A DNA stretch of 41,068 bases from contig UQXE01000018.1 in the NCBI GenBank assembly GCA_900544965.1, forward strand, positions 1-41,068, written 5' to 3'. Below the pieces are notes generated by a model. That model did no database searches and had not been told where the DNA came from. It worked only from the letters and a program-made list of their open reading frames with translations. Source of the stretch: an uncultured Eubacteriales bacterium (lineage in GTDB: Bacteria > Bacillota > Clostridia > Christensenellales > CAG-138). Positions 16,005 to 24,684 of the stretch are shown here, one piece after another. Positions within the stretch are counted from its first letter, which is position 1; each line of letters starts with the position of its first letter. A program made the translations under genes and the position numbers.

Positions 16005-16888
16005 AGGTAACCCTCCCTGACTCCGTATTCGCTTACGATAATACTATTACCACCAAGCCTGTTGGTCAATATTTTTAAAATAAACAAGCCTGGAATTATG
16101 GTATGCACCCTGTCAGGACAGTTCTTAAGAATCAGGTTCCTGGCCGTCTCGTCATTAGCGCATAGAGTTTTATAAAGCTTGTCAAGCTGATCCGATGAAA
16201 AGCTTCGGTTGCTGGATTCGAAATCATATATGGAATTAATGAGCTTTAAAGTAGCGCGAGCCGTACCTCCAACGCCGCATATCATTGAGTTCTTGGCGAA
16301 AGCGTTTATATCGACGCTATTTATAGCACTATTTATCTCGCGAAGTATTTTTTTCTGTTCGCTTGGCTTGGGAAAGATTTTGGAAACATAACGTGAAAAA
16401 AGGTTAAGGGAACCCAGAGGGAAACTTAAAGTCTTTAGCGCGTTGTTGTGCGCGCCCATTGAAAAGGATACGACCTCCGTGCTTCCGCCGCCGATATCTA
16501 TGAGGGAACCCGATTGCGCGTCTATTGAATGAAGCGCGCCATAGTAATCGAGCATGGCCTCCTCATTGCCGGATATCACCTCGACATTGTATCCTGTCGA
16601 CTCGTATATGTGGTTTATTGCTTCATGAGTATTTATAATATTGCGAAGCGAGGCGGTCGCAAACACAGCAAACCTATCTATTTCAAAGTTTTCAAGCCGC
16701 TGTTTAAATTCGTTTAATGCCGAGCATATTTTCATAATACCCCGCTTTGACAGCGCGCCTTCGTTTACATAGCCGGCTATCCCAGCCATAACCTTTTCGG
16801 AAAAGAGTATTTTAAAGCTTGTGCCTTCGGCTTTATATACTGATAATCGTATAGTATTAGAGCCCACGTCTATTACGGCGCATTTCAT
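15977..16888 (-). CDS. ppx: Exopolyphosphatase, Ppx/GppA family
   Basis: A 303-residue, short-form Ppx/GppA phosphatase of the actin-like ATPase fold, acting on polyphosphate ends or pppGpp. Motifs are CAVIDVGSNTIRLSVYK (phosphate loop 1), SLIDIGGGSTEVVSFS (phosphate loop 2) and MICGVGGTARATL. The C-terminal HD-like domain of long Ppx proteins is absent. The ATG at 16888 has GGAGGT 6 nt upstream; the in-frame ATG at 16892-16894 abuts that site. It is the upstream gene of the ppx-ppk1 pair. Whether it prefers polyphosphate or pppGpp cannot be read from the sequence, but the ppk1 partner favours polyphosphate. Confidence 0.9.
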   Translation of the reverse strand: MKCAVIDVGSNTIRLSVYKAEGTSFKILFSEKVMAGIAGYVNEGALSKRGIMKICSALNEFKQRLENFEIDRFAVFATASLRNIINTHEAINHIYESTGYNVEVISGNEEAMLDYYGALHSIDAQSGSLIDIGGGSTEVVSFSMGAHNNALKTLSFPLGSLNLFSRYVSKIFPKPSEQKKILREINSAINSVDINAFAKNSMICGVGGTARATLKLINSIYDFESSNRSFSSDQLDKLYKTLCANDETARNLILKNCPDRVHTIIPGLFILKILTNRLGGNSIIVSEYGVREGYLCHRILKTA

Positions 16889-17114
16889 TGCCATACCTCC
16901 ATTATGCTTTCCGTCATTATTCTACCTCAAGGAACACCATAATAACAGTTAATGAATTAACATAATCTGTTATTTAAGTGTAAAGTTAACGCCGCGTGAA
17001 ACCACATCAATACCATATTGCCTAGATTACTTGTATTAAAGTAAAGAGATGGCAAAGGCATACCATGTATAAAGAAGCAAATAAAAGGCTCCATGGCATA
17101 AAGGGAGCTCAGTG

Positions 17115-17220
17115 TGTCAAAAAAGCGGCGAAGCCGCTTTTTGAGGTTATGGGTTTTGCCTCTCGCCCTTCGGCGTCGTGACGCGCTTGTTGAGCGCATC
17201 GTGAAATCAACCCGCAAAAT
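17115..17220 (+). repeat. Dispersed intergenic repeat, copy 3 (left half)
   Basis: It starts TGTCAAAAAAGCGGCGAAGC, with a perfect AAAAAGCGGC/GCCGCTTTTT hairpin, then GGGTTTTGCCTCTCGCCC. Homology to copies 1 and 2 ends near AACCCGCAAA. The right half of the repeat is found about 170 bp downstream. Confidence 0.65.
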
Positions 17221-17365
17221 ATGTCCTTCGGTTACAAGCAGCTGTCAGGCCATGTTTTGCTATAAAGGTATCAAAAATCACCGTACATGCCGCTGATATT
17301 TGATGGATTATAAAATTGAGGAGATGTTCCAAATCTTATACTATTCCCTCTGCGTTTTTTGGAGT

Positions 17366-17399
17366 GCTTAGAACCTTTTTTGCAAAAAAGGTTCTAAGC
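17366..17399. repeat. Perfect 34-bp palindrome
   Basis: GCTTAGAACCTTTTTT (17366-17381) and its exact reverse complement (17384-17399) are separated by self-complementary GC. It abuts the right-half repeat copy. Such palindromes can be repeat-end structures or bidirectional terminators; the T-runs lie inside the stem. Confidence 0.8.
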
Positions 17400-17520
17400 C
17401 GCCCGAGGCAAAACCCACTGAAGAACGAAACCCTCACGGTTTTCATCCGTTCCGACACGCATGTCGTCAGAGCCGGATTTAAAGCCAAGGGCTGCGGCCA
17501 TTAACAATCCCGAAGTTTGG
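17390..17520 (+). repeat. Dispersed intergenic repeat, copy 4 (right half)
   Basis: It contains GGCAAAACCCACTGAAGAACG, then CCTCACGGTTTTCATC, CGACACGCATGTCGTCAGAG and GCCGGATTTAAAGCCAAGGG. These match the right halves of copies 1 and 2 in order. The TTTTTGACA end was not found. Confidence 0.65.
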
Positions 17521-17559
17521 GCTCCCTTGTATAAAGGGAGCTGTCAAGGAAGCCGACAG
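17521..17559. repeat. Two short hairpins following repeat copy 4
   Basis: GCTCCCTT (17521-17528) pairs with AAGGGAGC (17534-17541), followed by CTGTC/GACAG. The string GGGAGCTGTC...GACAGAGGGG resembles a palindromic intergenic unit I recall from other Clostridia; this was not checked. Confidence 0.5.
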
Positions 17560-18008
17560 AGGGGTATTGCAAAGAAACAGTTACAACCCCTATGTCATGG
17601 CTGTGCCGTACTGCCTCCCCTTGTACATGGAAGACTTTTCTACGCAAACCATGTAACCCATGGTCACGCTTTTAATCTCTATTGAAAGCGTCGCTGGAAT
17701 TATCAGAGCCATCTTCAGCGGTTGCGGCAATCTCTTCGGGTTTCATTCGTACATAATTTACTCTAGTATTCGATCATAGGCTCTATCGTTAGGATCATAA
17801 CCGTTTTTCGATCTTTTCAGGGCGTATTGCTGAACAAACTTAACCATAATGCGCTTTGATCATCTTCCTGGAATACGCCATATCCAAACCATGTCCGCTA
17901 TCAATGAACTATTCTGAATTATACCAATTACAAACTGCGCTTTTAAAAGAGCGAATTCTTCCTTAATTATCTCCTTTCATAATGCCGCGCATCCTTGCTA
18001 TGCTTAAA

Positions 18009-19190
18009 TTACTCATCCATATCGGATATAACGAGCAATTCCTTTTCGGAAACAGCTTTGGAAATCAATTCGTCAAGGTCGGCTGACAATTCGCTTTTCC
18101 GTATGACCTCAATATCAGGCCTTGTTACGGGATGCTGGGGAACAAATATTGTACAGCAATCCTCATAAGGAAGTATGGAAGTTTCGAATGAGCCTATTTT
18201 TTTAGCTACATTTACTATGTGCTCCTTATCAAAGCCGATAAGAGGACGGAATACCGGCATGTTAACCGCATCGTCAGTAACGCGGAGGCCTTGGAGCGTT
18301 TGGCTTGCAACCTGCCCGAGCGCCTCCCCCGTAATCAAGGCCTGTGCTCCGTCCATTCGCGCAATAATCTCAGCAATCCGCATCATTGCTCTTCTCATAA
18401 GGATGGTTGTCTCTTTTGGTGGGCACTTATCGTATATTTTAAGCTGAATATCCGTAAACGGTACAAGATGGAGCCGTATTGCACCGGAATGTGTTGAAAG
18501 TATGCGCGTAAGCTCAACCACCTTATCGCGGGCGCGTTCGCTGGTGTACGGATAACTGTAAAAATGCACTGCGCTTAGTTCGAGTCCGCGGCGGGCCATC
18601 ATATAGCCTGCGACGGGGCTGTCTATCCCGCCGGATATAAGCAGCGTACCACGTCCGGCTGTTCCTACGGGCATACCGCCCGCGCAGTATACTTCCTCGG
18701 TATAGATATATGCCATGTCCCTGATTTCAACACACAGCTGTATGTCAGGCGAATGAACGTCAACACTGAGTTTTGGAAACCTTGAGAGCAGGTATCCGCC
18801 CAGCTCCCTGCAGATGGCGACAGAATTAAGCTCAAACTGCTTGTCAGAACGTTTTGAGTATACCTTGAATGTGCTTGAAGCATTCGCAGCCAACGCGCGT
18901 TCCATGAGTGAACAGGCGGCTTGTTTTATTGTATTCCAGTCCTTATTAACGCCAACGGAAGGACTGACAGAGTGTATGCCAAAAACCCGTTTGAGGTTTG
19001 AAACCGCCTGTTCATTCATGGACGGGTCAATGCCAAAGACGAATATCCTTCCCTGCTCCCGGCGCACTTGCGCGTTCATTCCCGAAAGCGCTGATTTTAT
19101 GCGTTCTATGAGTTTGCGCTCAAAAAAAGGACGGTTCAATCCCTTTAGATGCAATTCCCCATATCTGATCAATAGTACGTTTTCCATCAT
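18009..19190 (-). CDS. thiI: tRNA 4-thiouridine synthetase ThiI
   Basis: A 393-residue ThiI with a ferredoxin-like N domain (VLLIRYGELHLKGLNRPFFE), a THUMP domain (about 60-165) and a PP-loop ATPase (LISGGIDSPVAGYMMARRG). It adenylates U8 of tRNA and accepts sulfur. There is no C-terminal rhodanese domain, as in Bacillus. CCTIFVPQHP near 345 holds conserved cysteines of this form. ATGATG starts at 19190 and 19187 are both possible, with GGAGA just upstream. It lies directly downstream of a cysteine desulfurase (49-bp gap), like nifZ-thiI of Bacillus, which is probably its sulfur donor. Confidence 0.93.
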   Translation of the reverse strand: MMENVLLIRYGELHLKGLNRPFFERKLIERIKSALSGMNAQVRREQGRIFVFGIDPSMNEQAVSNLKRVFGIHSVSPSVGVNKDWNTIKQAACSLMERALAANASSTFKVYSKRSDKQFELNSVAICRELGGYLLSRFPKLSVDVHSPDIQLCVEIRDMAYIYTEEVYCAGGMPVGTAGRGTLLISGGIDSPVAGYMMARRGLELSAVHFYSYPYTSERARDKVVELTRILSTHSGAIRLHLVPFTDIQLKIYDKCPPKETTILMRRAMMRIAEIIARMDGAQALITGEALGQVASQTLQGLRVTDDAVNMPVFRPLIGFDKEHIVNVAKKIGSFETSILPYEDCCTIFVPQHPVTRPDIEVIRKSELSADLDELISKAVSEKELLVISDMDE

Positions 19191-19239
19191 TTGTTCTCCT
19201 TAAATCATTTTTTCACGGCTGTATGCGCTAGAATTCCAG

Positions 19240-20382
19240 CTATCTACGGCGGTATCTGCGCAGGAACGCCGCCATACTCTCAATAGCTGTTGCCGCCTCG
19301 TCCATCTCCGCAATAGTATTAAATGGACACAGGCTGAACCTTATCGCCCCCTCCTGACGTTCGCCTTTTACGCCCATTGATTCAAGTATCCGGTTCTTTC
19401 CATGTTTATAGGAAGAACACGCCGAACCCGTAGCGACATAGATCTGGCGTTCTTCAAGCGCATGCAAAAGGACCTCGCCCCTTACACCCATGAACGAGAC
19501 GTTAAGTATATGCGGAGCGCCGTCAAGAGGAGCGGGACCATTTATAACGGTGTCCCTGATCCTTAGAAGGTTCTCGGCGAGCCTGAGTTTGCAGCGCATC
19601 ATTGAGTTAACATACGTATCATTGTTTGAGACATACTGTTGTATCGCGGCGTCCATTGCCAGTATCCCAGGGGTATTGACGGTTCCGGAGCGAAGCCCGT
19701 TTTCCTGTCCCCCTCCCGTCTGACCGCCCAGAAACTTTATCCTTTTGCTTGCATACAGGGCGCCTACGCCTTTGGGAGCGTGAAACTTATGTCCGCTAAG
19801 GGAATACATATCACAGGCCTCAGCGCTGATAGGAACCCTGAGGAATCCTTGTACGCCGTCTACATGCATAATGGCCCCGGGAGCTATAGACTTGAGTCTG
19901 TCGTTTATTTCGAAAATCTGGTTAATAGCGCCGGTTTCGTTGTTAACCTGCATCACGCTTACAAACTGAGTGTTTTGTGTAACAAGCTGGCTGAACGAAT
20001 CAAGCCGGACGCGGCCATTGCCATCCACTTGGGCAAAAACTACGTCATAACCGGCGCTTTTATATGTCAAAGCGGTTTCATATACCGATGGATGCTCTAC
20101 TGCGCTTACTATTATTCTACCCTTGCCGCGCATTGCCCTGAGGACACCTGAAAACGCCATGTTGTTGCTCTCGGTAGCCCCTGATGTAAAGATAATTTCA
20201 TCCGGACTGGCTTTTATCACGCTCGCAAGGCGTTTTTTAGCCAAAAGCACGGATTTCTCTACAGCAACGGCAGGCGAATAAGCGCTTGAAGGATTGAAGT
20301 AGTCCCTCAGCATGTAATTTCTCGCAGCTTCCGCAGCTGAGTCAAAGGTGCGGGTAGTTGCGCTATTGTCCAAATATATCAT
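19240..20382 (-). CDS. Cysteine desulfurase (NifS-like, ThiI partner)
   Basis: A 380-residue class V aminotransferase-fold enzyme releasing persulfide sulfur from cysteine. Seen are YLDNSATT at the N terminus, FTSGATESNN, the PLP-binding Lys in LSGHKFHAPKGVGALY, and the catalytic Cys in ATGSACSSYKHG with a short active-site loop region. The ATG at 20382 is preceded by GGAG at 8 nt; the GTG at 20391 is not. A TATAAT-like box lies about 25 bp upstream. Operon position before thiI suggests that tRNA thiolation is its job, in contrast to the IscS at 26959-28125. It ends in an unusually basic RRYRRR tail. Confidence 0.92.
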   Translation of the reverse strand: MIYLDNSATTRTFDSAAEAARNYMLRDYFNPSSAYSPAVAVEKSVLLAKKRLASVIKASPDEIIFTSGATESNNMAFSGVLRAMRGKGRIIVSAVEHPSVYETALTYKSAGYDVVFAQVDGNGRVRLDSFSQLVTQNTQFVSVMQVNNETGAINQIFEINDRLKSIAPGAIMHVDGVQGFLRVPISAEACDMYSLSGHKFHAPKGVGALYASKRIKFLGGQTGGGQENGLRSGTVNTPGILAMDAAIQQYVSNNDTYVNSMMRCKLRLAENLLRIRDTVINGPAPLDGAPHILNVSFMGVRGEVLLHALEERQIYVATGSACSSYKHGKNRILESMGVKGERQEGAIRFSLCPFNTIAEMDEAATAIESMAAFLRRYRRR

Positions 20383-20614
20383 CGTTTTCACTCCGTATTA
20401 TCATTATAGTCGAGACAAAAGCCTCCATATATATGTACGGCAGGATGGATACATCAGTTACGGTTTAAAACAAAATCATTTTTTGTATTAAACCATGCCG
20501 TTCGCGCTTTTCCAATAATAATAACATAAGCCATGGTTTTTTTGCCATGCGTTTTTCACAAACTACTCACATATGTTTTGTAGACGCGCATGTTCTTCAT
20601 GCATGCGAAAGTGC

Positions 20615-20620
20615 TATAAT
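20615..20620 (+). promoter_or_regulatory. Probable -10 box of the mcsA-mcsB-clpC operon
   Basis: TATAAT lies 38 bp before the mcsA ATG. The -35 at 17 bp spacing (GTTCTT) is weak. No tandem CtsR heptads and no CIRCE element were found around it, which is notable for this operon. Confidence 0.5.
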
Positions 20621-20657
20621 ATAGTATGCTTATTATTCCAAATGGAGGTAAAGCAAT

Positions 20658-21131
20658 ATGCTATGCGATATATGCAATAAAAACGATGCGCTGATCCACC
20701 GCATCACGGTTATAAATGGAAAAAGGACTGAGCAGCATTTATGTGCCGAATGCGCCAGGGCTCAGGGCGTAAATGTATTTAAACTGCCTACGCTGTCAGA
20801 CCTGCTGGCAGCGTATGCAAAACCTGTTACCGACGCCGTATGCGGGTGCGCGAGCGACATGGACGACTTTAAGCGTACTGGCCTGCTTGGATGCGAAGAA
20901 TGTTACACTACTTTTAGGGACGATTTAATACCGATAATAAAGAGAGCCCAGGGTGGACGCACTGAACACAGGGGCCGTGTCCCAGGAAGGTCGGGTGTAA
21001 ACAAACTGATGGAGATCAAGGACCTGCGAAACGAACTTGCGGAGGCGGTCGGTAAAGAAGAGTATGAGCGGGCGGCGGTTTTGAGGGATAGGATACGCGC
21101 TATTACGGAAGGCGGTGCGGCAAATGAATAA
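20658..21131 (+). CDS. mcsA: McsA, activator of protein arginine kinase
   Basis: A 157-residue zinc protein that activates McsB and helps deliver clients to ClpC. Cys pairs are CDIC and CAEC at the N terminus, CGCASD, and CEEC (about 75-80). The C-terminal UvrB/UvrC-type motif reads IKDLRNELAEAVGKEEYERA. AGGAGG-like GGAGGT precedes the ATG at 20658. It overlaps mcsB by 8 bp. No ctsR gene precedes it, unlike the ctsR-mcsA-mcsB-clpC operon of Bacillus. Confidence 0.92.
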   Translation: MLCDICNKNDALIHRITVINGKRTEQHLCAECARAQGVNVFKLPTLSDLLAAYAKPVTDAVCGCASDMDDFKRTGLLGCEECYTTFRDDLIPIIKRAQGGRTEHRGRVPGRSGVNKLMEIKDLRNELAEAVGKEEYERAAVLRDRIRAITEGGAANE

Positions 21132-22110
21132 TAATGATGTAATAATGAGCTGCCGTATACGGCTGGCGCGAAATATACACGGCATTCCATTTGTAGGCAA
21201 GTTCAGTCAGCAGCAGGCGGAGGAGGTAATCCAGTCCGTAAGCAAAGCGCTTGATGATGGAAATGGATACAACCTTTTACGGATGTCTGAGTTGACGCAA
21301 ATGCAGCGGAGCCATCTTGTTGAGCGCCATCTTTGCAGCGTGGAACTAACGAAAAGTCCCTATGGGGCTCTCCTTATTGATGAAACGGAGAGAATTAGCA
21401 TTATGTTAAACGAAGAGGATCATATACGCGTTCAGGCAATATTGAAGGGGCTGGACGTATCCCAGGCATATGAGCTTGCTTCAAGGGTGGACGTGCAGAT
21501 AGAAAGCGGAATTGAATACGCCTTTGATTCTCAATTCGGATATCTAACGGCATGTCCTACAAACGTTGGAACCGGAATGAGAGCGTCAGCGATGGTGCAC
21601 CTGGCCGGGTTGGCGATAACGGGCCAGGCGGAGGGCCTGCTTATGAATGTAACAAAGCTGGGCTGCGCGGTTAGGGGATTTTATGGAGAGGGGAGCGGGG
21701 CCCCTGGAAATATATATCAGATATCAAACCAGCATACGCTTGGTTTGACCGAGGAAGACATCATAAAGAGCTTAAACGACATAATCGGCCAAATAGCGGA
21801 ACGTGAAATGGATATAAGGCAGGCTCTTTCGATGAAAAACGCGATTGAACTGTCCGACATCGCTAACAGGTCCGTCGGCGTGTGCCGCTATGCGAGAAAG
21901 TTATCATATGATGAAGCTATGCAGCATATTTCAAACTTGAAATTGGGCGCAAGCCTGGATTTGTCCCCAGTTCCATCGGATACCGCCGACGAGATGCTGA
22001 TTAGTTGCCAGCCCGCATCACTGTGCATCAATGCCGGCCGCAGGCTTGGCGCTGAGGAAGAGATGGTTGCCCGCGCCGCCATGACTCGGGACATTTTAAA
22101 GGACTTTTAA
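21124..22110 (+). CDS. mcsB: McsB protein arginine kinase
   Basis: A 328-residue ATP:guanido phosphotransferase-fold kinase that phosphorylates arginines and marks proteins for ClpCP. Motifs are SCRIRLARNIHGIPF, FGYLTACPTNVGTGMRAS (with the conserved catalytic-site Cys) and VRGFYGEGSGAPGNIYQISNQ. The N terminus is about 20 residues shorter than in Bacillus. The C-terminal phosphoarginine-sensing motif, RDxxRA in the well-studied proteins, appears as EMVARA here, so allosteric activation may differ. The ATG at 21124 overlaps the mcsA stop, indicating translational coupling. Confidence 0.92.
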   Translation: MNNNDVIMSCRIRLARNIHGIPFVGKFSQQQAEEVIQSVSKALDDGNGYNLLRMSELTQMQRSHLVERHLCSVELTKSPYGALLIDETERISIMLNEEDHIRVQAILKGLDVSQAYELASRVDVQIESGIEYAFDSQFGYLTACPTNVGTGMRASAMVHLAGLAITGQAEGLLMNVTKLGCAVRGFYGEGSGAPGNIYQISNQHTLGLTEEDIIKSLNDIIGQIAEREMDIRQALSMKNAIELSDIANRSVGVCRYARKLSYDEAMQHISNLKLGASLDLSPVPSDTADEMLISCQPASLCINAGRRLGAEEEMVARAAMTRDILKDF

Positions 22111-22218
22111 TTCCACCTTGAATACTGAGCGGCAAGGATGAGGAAAATCATATTAATAGATGATAGATTCCGTTAAGGGACTAATAATGGTTAAAAAAAC
22201 AACGGATAAGGAGGATCT

Positions 22219-24666
22219 ATGGGAATTTTCGACAGGTTTACCGAAGGTGCTAAAAAAGCGCTTGCACTTGCACAGGAAAGCGCAAAACAGCTTGGACACA
22301 ATTATGTGGGAAGTGAGCACCTGCTGATGGGGCTAATAAGAGAGGGAGACGGGGCGGCTGCCAAGGCGTTGTATAGGTTTGGGGTAAGCGAAGCGGATGT
22401 TGCCGCGAAGTCGGAGGCTATAGTCGGCAGGGGAGACTACCACTTTACGGATAGTTTCGGCTCGACTCCCAGAACAAAGAAAATACTGGAGCTTAGCCTG
22501 TACGAGGCAAAACTGCATAAGAACAATTACATTGGCACCGAACACATACTGCTTGCAATGCTGAGTGAACAGGGGTGTGTTGCTGTGAGGATACTTTCCG
22601 AATTGGGTGTGGACCTGTCATCGCTAAAAAAGCAAATTGAACAGGGACTAAGCGGAGATCAGGCGGTGGAGCCAAAAAGCGAGACCGGAGCCCCGCAGGA
22701 AACACCGACACTCGACAGGTATTCTGCCGACATAACAAGGCTGGCGAGGAACGGAGAATTGGACCCTGTAATCGGCAGGTCTGAGGAAATACAGCGAATT
22801 ATACAGATTCTCAGCCGCAGGACCAAGAACAACCCCGTACTCATAGGCGATCCGGGAGTGGGCAAGAGCGCGATAATAGAGGGCCTTGCTCAGAGAATAG
22901 TTGCCGGTGAAACCCCCGATTTGTTGAAGGACAAACGCGTCGTATCGCTCGACATAGCGGGAATGCTTGCCGGAACAAAGTACAGAGGCGAGTTTGAAGA
23001 GCGCATTAAGGCGGCTCTGGACGAGCTGAAGGCAAGCGGCAATACGATATTATTCATTGATGAACTCCATACCATAGTCGGAGCAGGCGCGTCGGAAGGC
23101 AGCGTCGACGCTTCAAACATTCTAAAGCCCGCCTTAGCAAGAGGCGAAATACAGGTTGTTGGCGCTACTACACCTGATGAATTCAGACGGTACATTGAAA
23201 AGGATGCGGCGCTTGAACGCAGGTTTCAACCCGTTTCCGTGGGCGAACCTACAAAGGAGCAGACACTGCAGATTTTGATGGGGCTCAGGGACAAATACGA
23301 GGCGCATCATAAAGCGAGGATAACGGACGATGCGCTTAAGGCCGCCGTTGAGTTGTCCGACAGATATATTCCAGACAGATTTCTGCCGGACAAGGCCATA
23401 GACCTTATGGACGAAGCGGCAAGCAGCGTAAGACTTAAGGCATACATTGCCCCTCCTGATATGAAGGAAATGGAATCCACCCTTGAATCGCTTCTTACAG
23501 AAAAGGAAGAGGCTGTCAACAATCAAAACTATGAACGGGCCGCTCATCTTAGGGACGAGGAACAGAAGCTGCGCGCTAAGATAGCCTCCTTAAGGGAAGA
23601 ATGGGATAATACGCGCGAGCAGCGTGAAAGCACCGTTACTGAAGAGGATATCGCCCAGGTGGTAAACCTTTGGACTGGGATACCGGTAAAACAGCTGACG
23701 GAGGATGAGGGAACAAAGCTTTTGAGGCTTGAACAGGAGCTTCATAAGCGCGTTATTGGCCAGGATGAGGCGGTTGTAGCGGTATCAAGGGCGATTCGCA
23801 GGGCGCGCGCCGGACTTAAGGATCCTAAACGGCCCATTGGGTCATTCCTGTTCTTGGGACCGACCGGTGTAGGCAAAACGGAATTGTCACGCGCGCTGGC
23901 GGAAGCCATGTTCTCTGATGAAAACGCGATGATCCGCCTTGACATGTCCGAATATATGGAGCCGCATTCAGTGGCAAAGCTCATAGGCTCCCCTCCTGGG
24001 TATGTAGGCTATGACGATGGCGGACAGCTTACCGAGCGCGTAAGGCGAAGGCCCTACTGTGTTTTATTGCTCGACGAGATAGAGAAGGCCCACCCTGATG
24101 TATTTAACATTCTTCTTCAGGTGCTGGAGGACGGCCGGCTTACGGACTCAAAAGGGCGCACTGTAGACTTTCGCAATACAATAATTATCATGACTTCAAA
24201 CCTAGGGGCCTCTAAGCTTATACAGAATAATACGGTTGGGTTCGGCCGCGATAGCAGGGAGTTTTCGTATGAGCGGATGAAGGACGTTATGATGTCCGAG
24301 CTTAAAAAGGCGTTTAGGCCCGAATTCCTTAATAGAATTGATGAGATTATAATATTCCATCCGCTTGAACAGGAGCAGACGGCCCAGATTGCAAAGCTGA
24401 TGCTTGCTAATGTAATAGAAAGGCTTCGTGACAGAAATATTGAGCTTATAGTTACAGATGAAGCGGCGATGCATCTGGCAAAGGACGGTTTTGACATACA
24501 ATATGGGGCCAGGCCGCTTCGAAGGGCGATTCAGCAGCAGCTGGAGGATAGTCTCAGCGAGGTTCTGCTGTCGGGCGAGATAAAGCTTGGCGATAAGGTA
24601 GAGGCATACTTGGATGAGGGCAAGCTTAAGTTCCGCGCCGTTAGGCAAAATGCGGCGGTTAACTAG
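22219..24666 (+). CDS. clpC: ATP-dependent unfoldase ClpC
   Basis: An 815-residue Hsp100 unfoldase that feeds ClpP. It has a double Clp N-domain (FTEGAKKALALAQESAKQLG; HNYVGSEHLL) binding phosphoarginine. The first AAA+ module has GDPGVGKSAIIEGLA and TILFIDELHT. The M-domain has UVR-like NYERAAHLRDEEQKLR (about 435-450). The second AAA+ module has GPTGVGKTELSRAL, LLLDEIEKAHPD and IMTSNLGAS, and the D2-small domain YGARPLRRAIQQQLED ends the chain. TAAGGAGG is 6 nt before the ATG. Last member of the mcs operon proper. Confidence 0.96.
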   Translation: MGIFDRFTEGAKKALALAQESAKQLGHNYVGSEHLLMGLIREGDGAAAKALYRFGVSEADVAAKSEAIVGRGDYHFTDSFGSTPRTKKILELSLYEAKLHKNNYIGTEHILLAMLSEQGCVAVRILSELGVDLSSLKKQIEQGLSGDQAVEPKSETGAPQETPTLDRYSADITRLARNGELDPVIGRSEEIQRIIQILSRRTKNNPVLIGDPGVGKSAIIEGLAQRIVAGETPDLLKDKRVVSLDIAGMLAGTKYRGEFEERIKAALDELKASGNTILFIDELHTIVGAGASEGSVDASNILKPALARGEIQVVGATTPDEFRRYIEKDAALERRFQPVSVGEPTKEQTLQILMGLRDKYEAHHKARITDDALKAAVELSDRYIPDRFLPDKAIDLMDEAASSVRLKAYIAPPDMKEMESTLESLLTEKEEAVNNQNYERAAHLRDEEQKLRAKIASLREEWDNTREQRESTVTEEDIAQVVNLWTGIPVKQLTEDEGTKLLRLEQELHKRVIGQDEAVVAVSRAIRRARAGLKDPKRPIGSFLFLGPTGVGKTELSRALAEAMFSDENAMIRLDMSEYMEPHSVAKLIGSPPGYVGYDDGGQLTERVRRRPYCVLLLDEIEKAHPDVFNILLQVLEDGRLTDSKGRTVDFRNTIIIMTSNLGASKLIQNNTVGFGRDSREFSYERMKDVMMSELKKAFRPEFLNRIDEIIIFHPLEQEQTAQIAKLMLANVIERLRDRNIELIVTDEAAMHLAKDGFDIQYGARPLRRAIQQQLEDSLSEVLLSGEIKLGDKVEAYLDEGKLKFRAVRQNAAVN

Positions 24667-24684
24667 CGATATAGGTGGTTTAAC

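Larger units (their letters stand above)
16889..18008. other. 1.1-kb gene-free region rich in repeats
   Basis: No intact gene. From left to right: a small inverted repeat (AATAACAG 16941-16948 with CTGTTATT 16967-16974); the left half of the dispersed repeat (17115-17220); a perfect 34-bp palindrome (17366-17399); the right half of the repeat (17390-17520); and two short hairpins (17521-17559). Then comes about 440 bp in which I see only short broken minus-strand reading frames, for example VKFVQQYALKRSKNGYDPND near 17790-17850, possibly a decayed mobile-element gene. Confidence 0.6.

Noticed and set aside
13936..16020. Open frames on the plus strand across ppk1
   Set aside because: They are shadows of a clear, motif-rich gene on the other strand.
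17760..17900. Short minus-strand frames (VKFVQQYALKRSKNGYDPND and MKPEEIAATAEDGS)
   Set aside because: Broken by stops and without a family I recognise. Mentioned only as a possible decayed gene.
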